NCBI GenBank assembly: GCA_903839585.1
Contig: CAIMCU010000213.1
Span: 1 to 11,264 of the forward strand
Origin: an uncultured Actinomycetes bacterium
GTDB taxonomy: Bacteria > Actinomycetota > Actinomycetes > Nanopelagicales > Nanopelagicaceae
Reading direction: 5' to 3'
DNA: 11,264 nucleotides
How positions within the stretch are numbered: position 1 is the stretch's first letter; each line of letters begins with the position of its first letter. Positions 1-7,283 of this stretch are shown piece after piece. The notes below the pieces were generated by a model. That model searched no databases and had not been told where the DNA came from. It worked only from the letters and a program-made list of their open reading frames with translations. Both the position numbers and the translations under genes were made by a program.

Positions 1-296
1 AGATTCTTGAAGCTGTCTTAGAGGCCGGCGCTGAAGAGGTAAATGATCTCGGAGACTCCTTTGAAGTTGTTTGCGAGGCGAGCGACTTGGTAGCCGCCAG
101 AACAGCGCTTCAAAGCTCCGGCGTTGATTACGAGTCTGCAGACTCTTCATTTTTGCCTTCGATGACTATTCCCCTTGATGCTGAAGGGGCAAAGAAGGTC
201 TTCGAACTCATAGATGCCATTGAAGAGCTAGATGATGTGCAGAACGTTTTTAGCAACTTTGATGTATCCGATGAAGTTATGGCGAGCCTTTCCTAG
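1..296 (+). CDS. yebC: YebC/PmpR/TACO1-family protein, C-terminal part (5' end outside window)
   Basis: The open frame enters from the left edge (first full codon at position 3) and ends at TAG 294-296. It gives the last 97 residues of a protein that is usually about 250 residues long. The visible part matches the end of the family: an [13 protein letters not shown] segment, an acidic stretch followed by [10 protein letters not shown], then the SMTIPLD segment and the closing helix [20 protein letters not shown]. Family members are annotated as transcriptional regulators, and more recent work links them to translation of proline-rich or difficult sequences; which applies here cannot be told from sequence. 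Its place directly before ruvC is the conserved actinobacterial and proteobacterial arrangement. No terminator is visible in the 32 bases before ruvC, so readthrough into the ruv genes is plausible. Confidence 0.95.
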   Translation, partial: ILEAVLEAGAEEVNDLGDSFEVVCEASDLVAARTALQSSGVDYESADSSFLPSMTIPLDAEGAKKVFELIDAIEELDDVQNVFSNFDVSDEVMASLS

Positions 297-311
297 AAGT
301 TTTCAAGACGC

Positions 312-324
312 TCCTAGGCTAGGA
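312..324. promoter_or_regulatory. 13-bp perfect palindrome at the ruvC start, overlapping a possible -10 and the Shine-Dalgarno
   Basis: The sequence TCCTAGGCTAGGA has two perfect 6-base arms around a central G at 318. It includes TAGGCT (315-320), a candidate -10 hexamer, and runs into AGGAAG (321-326), the only Shine-Dalgarno-like sequence before the ruvC ATG at 329. A one-base loop cannot form an RNA hairpin, so a DNA operator is more plausible than an attenuator. Further TCCTAG/CTAGGA half-sites lie at 291-296 (on the yebC stop codon) and 353-358 (inside ruvC). No good -35 is found at 16-18 bases, so the promoter itself is weakly supported and the operator role is inferred. Confidence 0.35.
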
Positions 325-328
325 AGTT

Positions 329-883
329 ATGAGCCAGACACAAAAACGCATTCTAGGAGTTGATCCTGGATTGACCCGTTGCGGTGTTGGTGTCATCGAA
401 GGCGCTGTCGGTGGAAAGATAAAACTTATCGGCGTTGGAGTAATCATGACCGACAGCGATACGGCGTTAGAGCACCGACTTCTGCAGCTTGAGCAAGAGT
501 TAACAAAGTGGGTAGTGGCGCATAAGCCAGATGTGATTGCAATAGAGCGCGTCTTTTCGCAACATAATGTGCGCACTGTTATGGGAACCGGACAAGCTGC
601 CGGTATTGCTCTTCTAGTAGCGGCAAAATCAGATACCCCAGTCATCATGCACACGCCCTCTGAAGTTAAGGCTGCCGTTACAGGGTCTGGCCGCGCCAAT
701 AAGGTCCAAGTTGCTCAGATGGTTGTCAAACTTCTCAATCTCAAGGAAGCGCCGAAACCCGTTGATGCTACCGATGCTCTAGCTCTCGCAATATGCAACC
801 TTTGGCGCGGAGGCGGGAATGCAAAGATTGAATCGGCTCTAAAGGTTGAGAGATCGCGAATCGCAAAGTTGGCTAAAAGATGA
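329..883 (+). CDS. ruvC: Holliday junction endonuclease RuvC
   Basis: RuvC is the dimeric resolvase that makes paired symmetric nicks in Holliday junctions, acting with RuvAB in recombinational repair. The 184-residue product has the RNase H-like fold signatures and all four metal-binding acidic residues: D12 in [13 protein letters not shown]73 in VIAIERVF, and D146 and D149 in [12 protein letters not shown]. The length is normal. ATG 329 is chosen because it places the first beta strand at residues 7-12 and has AGGAAG (321-326) just upstream, although the spacing to the ATG is short. The gene lies 32 bases after yebC and shares ATGA with ruvA, so ruvA translation is probably coupled to it. 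The C-terminal tail is basic, which would suit DNA contact. No LexA-type site is seen upstream. Confidence 0.98.
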   Translation: MSQTQKRILGVDPGLTRCGVGVIEGAVGGKIKLIGVGVIMTDSDTALEHRLLQLEQELTKWVVAHKPDVIAIERVFSQHNVRTVMGTGQAAGIALLVAAKSDTPVIMHTPSEVKAAVTGSGRANKVQVAQMVVKLLNLKEAPKPVDATDALALAICNLWRGGGNAKIESALKVERSRIAKLAKR

Positions 884-1488
884 TCTCAACAATTAGTGGT
901 GTTATTAAATCTCTTGGTGTCGACAAGCTGGTTATTGAGGTCGGGGGAGTTGGGTTCTCAATCAATGTCACTCATCAAACCTGCGCCGCATTGAATGTTG
1001 GGGTAGATGCCTCGCTCTTTACCTCATTAGTTGTTCGAGAGGATTCGCTAACACTCTTTGGCTTTATCGATGAGGAGTCACGAAATCTCTTTGAATTAGT
1101 TCAGACTGTAAGCGGTGTTGGTCCAAAGGTAGCTCTGTCTATTCTTGGAGCGCTTACACCTGATCTTCTTGCTCTAGCGATTTCACAGGAAGATACCTCT
1201 GCACTCGAAAAGGTTCCGGGTATTGGTCGAAAAGGTGCAGCAAGAATGATTTTGGAGCTCAAAGGGAAGGTTCAAGCAAGTAACCTTGCGCACTCAGAGC
1301 TTTTGCATCATCAACCTATTTGGAGAGAGCAGTTAGTGAGCGCATTAATCTCTCTTGGTTACTCAGCAAAGGACTCCGACGCCGCTATTTCACAGGTTGT
1401 TACCCATGTAACTTCACAAGGAATCGATGCTTCGAAGATGGAGTTATCTCAACTCCTAAAGCTAGCCCTTCAATCTGGTGGTAGATGA
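880..1488 (+). CDS. ruvA: Holliday junction branch-migration protein RuvA
   Basis: RuvA forms tetramers that hold the four-way junction open and load the RuvB motor rings. The 202-residue product shows the three-part family layout. An N-terminal OB-fold starts [12 protein letters not shown] and includes [12 protein letters not shown] (residues 51-62). Tandem helix-hairpin-helix motifs follow at [13 protein letters not shown] (77-89) and [14 protein letters not shown] (112-125). A small C-terminal domain around residues 148-200, containing ALISLGYS, is the part that contacts RuvB in the family. ATG 880 overlaps the ruvC stop in an ATGA, a classical translational-coupling arrangement, and no separate strong ribosome-binding site is visible. 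The downstream end overlaps ruvB in the same way. Nothing is truncated or substituted in a way that would suggest loss of function. Confidence 0.98.
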   Translation: MISTISGVIKSLGVDKLVIEVGGVGFSINVTHQTCAALNVGVDASLFTSLVVREDSLTLFGFIDEESRNLFELVQTVSGVGPKVALSILGALTPDLLALAISQEDTSALEKVPGIGRKGAARMILELKGKVQASNLAHSELLHHQPIWREQLVSALISLGYSAKDSDAAISQVVTHVTSQGIDASKMELSQLLKLALQSGGR

Positions 1489-2528
1489 TGAGTGAAGACC
1501 GTTTAGTATCACCTGGTTCATCACAAGATGACAGCTCAATCGAGTACGCCTTAAGACCGAAGAGTTTGGATGAGTTCATAGGACAGGAGCGCGTTCGCTC
1601 CCAAATTAGCGTCTTACTGCAGGCCGCCAAAAAGAGAGGCGCGCCCGCCGATCACATTCTGCTCTCAGGACCTCCAGGTCTTGGTAAAACTACTTTGGCG
1701 ATGATTCTTGCAAGTGAGATGGATACTCCGATTCGAATCAGTAGCGGTCCTGCGATTACACATGCTGGTGACTTAGCCGCCATTCTCTCTTCACTGGTTG
1801 AAGGCGAAATATTTTTCCTTGATGAGATTCATCGACTTCCAAGGCCTGCCGAAGAGCTTCTCTACTTGGCGATGGAGGATTTTCGAGTAGATGTAGTTGT
1901 TGGTAAAGGTCCAGGTGCAACAGCGATTCCACTTCAACTGCCGCGTTTTACTTTGGTGGGAGCAACAACTAGAGCTGGCTTACTTCCAAGTCCATTGCGA
2001 GATCGTTTCGGATTTACAGCGCACCTTGATTTCTATGAATCTATGGAACTAGAAGAAGTAATTCGACGAAGCGCTGCCTTGTTGCATCTTGAGATAGATG
2101 TAAAAGCGATCTCTGAGATTGCTGGTCGATCACGAGGAACTCCACGCATCGCTAACCGTTTACTAAGACGCGTACGTGATTTTGCGCAGGTCAACGGTTC
2201 AAACTCCCTTACTCATCAGGATTCACTCAACGCGCTCGAGATGTATGAGGTAGATGAGATGGGTCTGGATCGACTCGATCGCGGGGTGCTGCTTGCATTG
2301 ATTGAACGGTTCAATGGAGGACCGGTAGGTCTTTCCACATTGGCTATCGCCGTCGGTGAAGAGATCGAAACCGTTGAATCTGTGGCCGAACCCTTCCTAG
2401 TGCGAAACGGTTTCATGGCGAGAACCCCTCGCGGTCGAGTAGCAACAGCCCTTGGATGGAGCCATTTGGGACGAACACCACCCGCTGGAGCTTTGACCCT
2501 TTTCGACACACCTGCGCCTGACGCCTAG
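1485..2528 (+). CDS. ruvB: Holliday junction branch-migration ATPase RuvB
   Basis: RuvB is the AAA+ hexameric motor that pumps DNA through the RuvA-bound junction. The 347-residue product has Walker [10 protein letters not shown] (62-70), Walker B with FFLDEIH (110-116), sensor 1 in VGATTRAG (158-165), the arginine-finger segment PLRDRF (170-175), sensor 2 in [12 protein letters not shown] (218-229), and a C-terminal winged-helix region ending in RTPRGR (313-318) and TALGW. These are all expected positions for the family. The start is ambiguous by one codon: ATG 1485 overlaps the ruvA stop as ATGA, and the next codon at 1488 is also ATG. The last codons appear to contain a promoter for secD. 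In other Actinobacteria yajC commonly follows here; it is absent. Confidence 0.98.
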   Translation: MMSEDRLVSPGSSQDDSSIEYALRPKSLDEFIGQERVRSQISVLLQAAKKRGAPADHILLSGPPGLGKTTLAMILASEMDTPIRISSGPAITHAGDLAAILSSLVEGEIFFLDEIHRLPRPAEELLYLAMEDFRVDVVVGKGPGATAIPLQLPRFTLVGATTRAGLLPSPLRDRFGFTAHLDFYESMELEEVIRRSAALLHLEIDVKAISEIAGRSRGTPRIANRLLRRVRDFAQVNGSNSLTHQDSLNALEMYEVDEMGLDRLDRGVLLALIERFNGGPVGLSTLAIAVGEEIETVESVAEPFLVRNGFMARTPRGRVATALGWSHLGRTPPAGALTLFDTPAPDA

Positions 2529-2531
2529 ACT
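2503..2531 (+). promoter_or_regulatory. Predicted sigma70-type promoter for secD, inside the 3' end of ruvB
   Basis: TCGACA (2503-2508, five of six matches to TTGACA) is followed after 17 bases by TAGACT (2526-2531, of the form TANNNT), whose first three bases are the ruvB stop codon. The secD ATG lies only 8 bases further on, at 2540, so transcription would begin at or within a base or two of the ATG. No Shine-Dalgarno sequence precedes secD, which fits a leaderless or near-leaderless message. The hexamers and spacing are seen directly; the function is inferred. Confidence 0.5.
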
Positions 2532-2539
2532 CTCCTCTT

Positions 2540-4063
2540 ATGTCCACACCTATTAAAACTGTAAAGAGTTCAGCTCGCCCTGGACGCTCATTGGCCATCC
2601 TTGCCGTGATCATTTTGGGGCTGTTAGTCACCGCCCTTATTCAGGGGGCGACGAGCGTGAAACTCGGACTTGATCTTCGTGGCGGTACAAGTGTGACGCT
2701 CCAGCCTCGTGCATCCAATGCATCGGACAAGGTAACTTCAGAGGCGATCGATCAAGCTGTTTCAATTATTCGTCAACGCGTTAACTCACTTGGCGTCGCA
2801 GAGAGTGAAGTATCGGCACAGGGCAGTGGAACCAATCGACAAATTGTGATCTCGGTACCAGGAGATAGCGGACGTAGAGTTGTAGATCTCGTAGGTCAAA
2901 CAGCTGAGCTTCGCTTTCGTCAAGTCTTAGCAACCGGATCTGGCGTACCAGCAGCCTCCGATACTTCAACGGCAGCAACACCTGTTAATGGGGTGACGCC
3001 TGAACTAAACGCCAAGTATGCATCTCTAGATTGCACCAATATCGCAAATCTTGAAGGTACCGGAACCGATAATCCAAGTGACACGATTGCAGCTTGTTCT
3101 CGCGATGGTGGTACTAAGTACATTCTCGCTCCGGCTGAGGTACTGGGGCGACAGGTTTCAAAGGCTGCTGCAGGAATTGCAACGCAATCTGGTAACCAAT
3201 GGATTGTGACCCTTGATTTCAATGGAGAAGGAACATCAGCATTCGGTGCACTCACATCTCGAGTTACATCACTTGGTGCACCATTAAACCAAGTAGCTAT
3301 TGTGCTTGATGGTTTAGTTGTATCTGCTCCAACCATTAACGAAGCTATCCCATCAGGAAGTGCGCAAATTAGCGGATCGTTTACATCTACTGAGGCACAG
3401 GATTTAGCGAATGTTTTGAAGTATGGAGCCCTCCCATTGGCATTTGATCGCGGAGAGGTTCAGCAAGTTTCACCTACCCTTGGCTCTGAACAGTTAAGCG
3501 CCGGTTTACTTGCCGGATTGCTAGGTCTTGGTTTAGTACTGATTTACTCGATGCTCTACTACCGTGGACTCGGAATCGTAACCGTTGGCTCACTTGCGAT
3601 AGCGGCAGGGCTTCTTTATCTACTCTTTCTTGTCTTGGGTGAGACGATTGGATTTACGCTGACTTTGGCAGGAATCGCGGGAGCCATTGTTGCGATCGGT
3701 GTTACGGCGGACTCGATTATCGTTTACTTTGAGAGAATTAGGGATGAGGTGCGAGAAGGTAGATCGCTTCGTTCGGCGGTCGAGAGCGGATGGGTTAAAG
3801 CGCGTCACACGATTATCGTGGCTGACGCTGTTTCGCTGATTTCGGCCTTACTTCTCTACTTCTTCGCAGTTGGTGGCGTTCGCGGATTCGCATTTACCTT
3901 GGGCCTAACTACCCTGGTCGACTTATTGGTCGTATTCATGTTTACAAAGCCGTTAGTAACGGTTTTGGCACGCCTTCACTTCTTTTCTAGTGGACATCGA
4001 CTCTCAGGCTTCTCCGCTAAGAGCATCGGCTTAAAGAATCTAACTGAGAAAGTGGAGGCATAA
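2540..4063 (+). CDS. secD: Protein translocase subunit SecD
   Basis: SecD pairs with SecF in the cytoplasmic membrane, where the complex uses the proton gradient to pull exported proteins through SecYEG on the outer face. The 507-residue product has a first membrane segment (about 17-36), the family signature LGLDLRGGTSVTL (42-54), a large external region (about 55-310) and five further membrane segments (about 320-475). The conserved acidic residue of the proton path is present as D391 in GVTADSIIVYFERIRDE. The external region carries an actinobacterial-type insertion with two cysteines (C165, C186), which could form a disulfide outside the cell. ATG 2540 gives the right distance to the first membrane helix, but there is no Shine-Dalgarno sequence. 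The gene lies 11 bases after ruvB, where yajC is usually found. Confidence 0.98.
   Translation: MSTPIKTVKSSARPGRSLAILAVIILGLLVTALIQGATSVKLGLDLRGGTSVTLQPRASNASDKVTSEAIDQAVSIIRQRVNSLGVAESEVSAQGSGTNRQIVISVPGDSGRRVVDLVGQTAELRFRQVLATGSGVPAASDTSTAATPVNGVTPELNAKYASLDCTNIANLEGTGTDNPSDTIAACSRDGGTKYILAPAEVLGRQVSKAAAGIATQSGNQWIVTLDFNGEGTSAFGALTSRVTSLGAPLNQVAIVLDGLVVSAPTINEAIPSGSAQISGSFTSTEAQDLANVLKYGALPLAFDRGEVQQVSPTLGSEQLSAGLLAGLLGLGLVLIYSMLYYRGLGIVTVGSLAIAAGLLYLLFLVLGETIGFTLTLAGIAGAIVAIGVTADSIIVYFERIRDEVREGRSLRSAVESGWVKARHTIIVADAVSLISALLLYFFAVGGVRGFAFTLGLTTLVDLLVVFMFTKPLVTVLARLHFFSSGHRLSGFSAKSIGLKNLTEKVEA
4054..4058 (+). promoter_or_regulatory. Strong ribosome-binding site for secF
   Basis: GGAGG lies within the last codons of secD, 8 bases before the secF ATG at 4067. 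It is one of the clearest Shine-Dalgarno sequences in the window and contrasts with the lack of one before secD. It supports the secF start and suggests that secF can be initiated efficiently on the shared message. Confidence 0.75.
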
Positions 4064-4066
4064 GTT

Positions 4067-5119
4067 ATGTCAAAGTTAACTGGGCTTGGTGGCCGCCTTT
4101 ACTCAGGTGAGACCTCCTTTAACTTCATCGAAAGACGCCGTACTTGGTATGCGGTTTCAGCGCTGTTCATACTCTTATCTACTGCAGCTCTGGCAATTCA
4201 AGGTCTGCACCTGGGCATTGAGTTCAAGGGCGGATCTAGTTACACCGTTAACAAAGCTACAGCGACGGTTGAACAAGCCCGATCTGCTGTCGAATCTGTT
4301 GGCATTAGTGGAGAGCTCATTGTCCAAAAGATTGGTGATGACAAGGTTCGCGTTCAAACCGGTGCACTTACATCGGCACAATCTAAAGCTGTTGAGGCAG
4401 CCCTGGTACAAGAGTTCTCAATTACAGCAGAGTCAATTGATACTCAACTAGTGGGTCCATCATGGGGTAAGGAGATCACACAAAAAGCTCTCTACGGTCT
4501 GATCGCCTTTCTCTTAGTCGTCATGTTGTTCCTGGCGATGACCTTTGAGCCAAAGATGGCAATTGCTGCAATTGTCGCAGTGGTGCACGATGTCTTTATC
4601 ACCGTTGGAATCTATGCTCTTGTTGGATTTGATGTCACGCCGGCTACAGTCATTGGTTTTCTAACCATTCTGGGTTACTCGCTCTATGACACGGTGGTTG
4701 TCTTCGACAAGATCCGCGAAAATACAAAGGGAATCGTCGCTTCCGGAAAGATGACCTACTCACAGGCGGTAAATCTAGGTGTTAACCAGACGATAGTTCG
4801 ATCAGCAAACACCTCTTTAATTGCGCTGTTACCAGTCGGTTCGATCCTCTTTGTAGGTGCTGGTCTATTAGGAGCAGGTACTCTCAAAGATCTCTCCTTA
4901 GCTCTCTTTATCGGTCTTGCTGTTGGTACATACTCATCAATCTTTATTGCACCTCCGATACTTGCTTCATTGCGCGAGAAGGAGCCTGCAATGGTTGCTT
5001 TATCCAAGCGTGTTGCATCTCGTGGTGGTGCGCCTGTGGCAGAGAGTGCAGTTGCAGGAATTCGTCCAAGTATCGGTCGAGGACCTCGCAATCAACCAAA
5101 GCGCAAGGGCCGCAAGTAG
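4067..5119 (+). CDS. secF: Protein translocase subunit SecF
   Basis: SecF is the second half of the SecDF membrane complex that completes preprotein translocation. The 350-residue product has six predicted membrane segments (about 28-46, 141-159, 163-185, 190-212, 249-270 and 274-297). After the first comes the signature LGIEFKGGSSY (49-59) and an external domain (about 60-135). The fourth carries GYSLYDTVVVFDKIREN (203-219). D208 and R245 (in NQTIVRSANTS) correspond to the charged pair known to matter for proton-driven function, and D391 of SecD completes the set. The cytoplasmic tail is strongly basic, ending RNQPKRKGRK. ATG 4067 sits 3 bases after the secD stop and behind a good GGAGG. In relatives apt commonly follows; here rel begins 7 bases later. 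Confidence 0.98.
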   Translation: MSKLTGLGGRLYSGETSFNFIERRRTWYAVSALFILLSTAALAIQGLHLGIEFKGGSSYTVNKATATVEQARSAVESVGISGELIVQKIGDDKVRVQTGALTSAQSKAVEAALVQEFSITAESIDTQLVGPSWGKEITQKALYGLIAFLLVVMLFLAMTFEPKMAIAAIVAVVHDVFITVGIYALVGFDVTPATVIGFLTILGYSLYDTVVVFDKIRENTKGIVASGKMTYSQAVNLGVNQTIVRSANTSLIALLPVGSILFVGAGLLGAGTLKDLSLALFIGLAVGTYSSIFIAPPILASLREKEPAMVALSKRVASRGGAPVAESAVAGIRPSIGRGPRNQPKRKGRK

Positions 5120-5126
5120 TTGCACA

Positions 5127-7280
5127 ATGGACACTCTCGTACAACCGCTTTTAGCGGAGGTAAAAGAGCATGATCCAAACGCTGCGTTAAGTGAGATAGA
5201 GCGCGCATTCGAGATAGCTAAAGCTGCTCACGCAGGTCAAAAGAGAAAATCCGGTGAGGATTACATCACCCATCCAGTAGCTGTTTCACAGATTTTGGCT
5301 GAGCTCGGTTTAAATGATCAGACGATCATCGCCTCACTTCTGCATGACACGGTAGAGGACACCCCGTACTCACTTACCCAACTCCGTAAAGATTTTGGGG
5401 ATGAGATTGCAAATCTCGTCGATGGTGTTACTAAGTTGGACAAGTTGACGTACGGCCCTACAGCTGAAGCTGAGACTGTTCGTAAGATGATTGTCGCCAT
5501 GTCCCGTGACATCCGTGTTCTAGTCATCAAATTAGCTGATCGCTTACACAATGCACGGACATGGAGTTTCGTCTCTCCTGAGAGCGCCTCAAGAAAGGCT
5601 AGAGAGACCTTAGATATATACGCCCCGTTAGCCCATCGCTTGGGTATGAACGCAATCAAGTGGGAGCTAGAAGATCTCTCCTTCGAGGTGCTTGAACCAA
5701 AGAAGTTTGAGGAGATTTCCAGATTAGTCGCAGAGCGCTCACCATCCAGAGATGCTCTTACAAAAGAGGTTATAGAGACGGTTCAATCAGATTTATCTTC
5801 CGATGCAATTTCAGCAAGTGTTACCGGGCGTAAGAAACACTTCTATAGTGTCTATCAAAAGATGGTTGTGCGCGGACGCGAGTTCAACGATATTTACGAT
5901 CTAGTCGGCATTCGTGTTCTAGTAAATGATGTACGTGACTGTTATGCAGTACTGGGATCTATACATGCACGGTGGAGCCCTGTCCCTGGGCGCTTTAAGG
6001 ATTACATTGCAATGCCCAAATTCAATCTCTATCAATCTCTTCACACCACGGTTATTGGTCCCACCGGAAAAGCCATCGAGATTCAGATTCGAACCTATGA
6101 CATGCATGCCAGAGCAGAGTTTGGTATCGCAGCGCACTGGAAATATAAGCAGGGCAACGAGACGGAGAACACTTCACCTGAGATGCTTTGGCTACGTCAA
6201 CTTCATGAATGGCAGAAGGAGACTGAGGATCCATCAGAGTTCTTAGAAGCGCTGCGCTTTGATTTAGGAAGCCCTGAAGTTTTCGTCTTCACTCCAAAGG
6301 GGAGTGTGATCGCACTCCCAGGAGGATCGACACCAGTTGATTTTGCCTACACAGTACATACCGATGTAGGCAATCGTTGCGCCGGCGCAAAGGTAAATGG
6401 TCGCTTAGTACCGCTTGAAACAAAGCTGGTAAATGGTGATGTTGTCGAGGTTGTCACCAACAAGAGTGAGAGTGCAAGTCCGAGCAGGGATTGGCTAAAT
6501 TTTGTTAAATCACCGCGGGCTCGATCAAAGATAAAAGCCTGGTTTAGCAAGGAGCGTCGTGAAGAGGCTATCGATGCTGGCCGTGAATCGATAGCTCGGC
6601 AGATGCGAAAAGCTGGTCTTCCACTTCAAAAGATCTTTGCTGGACACTCACTTCTAGAGCTGGCGCATGAGATGCGCTACCCAGATATTTCGGCTCTCTA
6701 CAGCGCGGTGGGGGATGGGCACGTTTCTGCAGCCTCTGTCATTGAGAAACTGATTGTTGCTATGGGTGTTGAGGATTCACATCCAGAAGCATCTCTAGAG
6801 AGCATCCCAACTGGAACACCCATTAGTAAGAGATCGAGCAACTCAATCGAGGTTGAAGGAGTCGGTGATGTGCTGGTAAAGCTTGCGCGTTGTTGCACCC
6901 CTGTACCAGGTGATCCGATCATGGGGTTCGTCACTCGCGGAAGCGGAATCTCTGTTCACCGTGAAGACTGTATTAACGCTACCGATTTACAGAAGTTTCA
7001 AAGCGATCGCGTTGTGCGCGTTAAGTGGCTTGCAGGAGCTGCATCGATTTTCTTAGTAAATATCCAGGTAGAAGCCCTCGACAGATCACGACTTCTAGCA
7101 GATGTAACGAGGGCGCTATCTGAGCAGCATGTAAATATCTTGAGCGCTTCTGTGAGCACATCCAAGGATCGAACCGCCATCTCTAAGTTCACCTTTGAAA
7201 TGGCAGATGCGACACACCTTGATTCAGTGTTAAGCGCAGTACGCCAAGTCGAAGGGGTTTACGACGTCTACAGACTTTAG
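5127..7280 (+). CDS. relA: Bifunctional (p)ppGpp synthetase/hydrolase Rel (RelA/SpoT family)
   Basis: This is the long stringent-response enzyme that makes (p)ppGpp from ATP and GDP/GTP on starved ribosomes and also degrades it. The 717-residue product has an HD hydrolase domain with H49, HD at 73-74, ED at 77-78 and LADRLHN (136-142), all intact. The synthetase domain includes DIYDLVGIRV (255-264), RFKD (289-292), LYQSLHTTV (301-309) and EIQIRT (318-323). RFKD fits the RXKD loop of bifunctional enzymes rather than the EXDD of synthesis-only RelA. A TGS domain (about 383-444), a central region with a CC pair at 589-590 and HREDC at 611-615, and a C-terminal ACT domain (about 640-717) follow. 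The frame stays open back to an ATG at 4917, but that region is secF in another frame. ATG 5127, 7 bases after secF, gives the expected N-terminus. Its ribosome-binding site is poor, suggesting coupling. Confidence 0.96.
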   Translation: MDTLVQPLLAEVKEHDPNAALSEIERAFEIAKAAHAGQKRKSGEDYITHPVAVSQILAELGLNDQTIIASLLHDTVEDTPYSLTQLRKDFGDEIANLVDGVTKLDKLTYGPTAEAETVRKMIVAMSRDIRVLVIKLADRLHNARTWSFVSPESASRKARETLDIYAPLAHRLGMNAIKWELEDLSFEVLEPKKFEEISRLVAERSPSRDALTKEVIETVQSDLSSDAISASVTGRKKHFYSVYQKMVVRGREFNDIYDLVGIRVLVNDVRDCYAVLGSIHARWSPVPGRFKDYIAMPKFNLYQSLHTTVIGPTGKAIEIQIRTYDMHARAEFGIAAHWKYKQGNETENTSPEMLWLRQLHEWQKETEDPSEFLEALRFDLGSPEVFVFTPKGSVIALPGGSTPVDFAYTVHTDVGNRCAGAKVNGRLVPLETKLVNGDVVEVVTNKSESASPSRDWLNFVKSPRARSKIKAWFSKERREEAIDAGRESIARQMRKAGLPLQKIFAGHSLLELAHEMRYPDISALYSAVGDGHVSAASVIEKLIVAMGVEDSHPEASLESIPTGTPISKRSSNSIEVEGVGDVLVKLARCCTPVPGDPIMGFVTRGSGISVHREDCINATDLQKFQSDRVVRVKWLAGAASIFLVNIQVEALDRSRLLADVTRALSEQHVNILSASVSTSKDRTAISKFTFEMADATHLDSVLSAVRQVEGVYDVYRL

Positions 7281-7283
7281 AAG

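Noticed and set aside
319..699. 126-codon open frame on the minus strand
   Set aside because: It lies wholly against ruvC, whose catalytic residues are all intact. The predicted protein has scattered Cys/Thr/Pro and no domain.
2920..3336. 138-codon open frame on the minus strand
   Set aside because: It is antisense to the external domain of SecD and has no recognisable motif or start signal.
4917..5126. 70-codon N-terminal extension of Rel
   Set aside because: It overlaps the end of secF in another frame and reads as a Leu/His/Arg-rich string without family similarity. ATG 5127 gives the standard Rel N-terminus.
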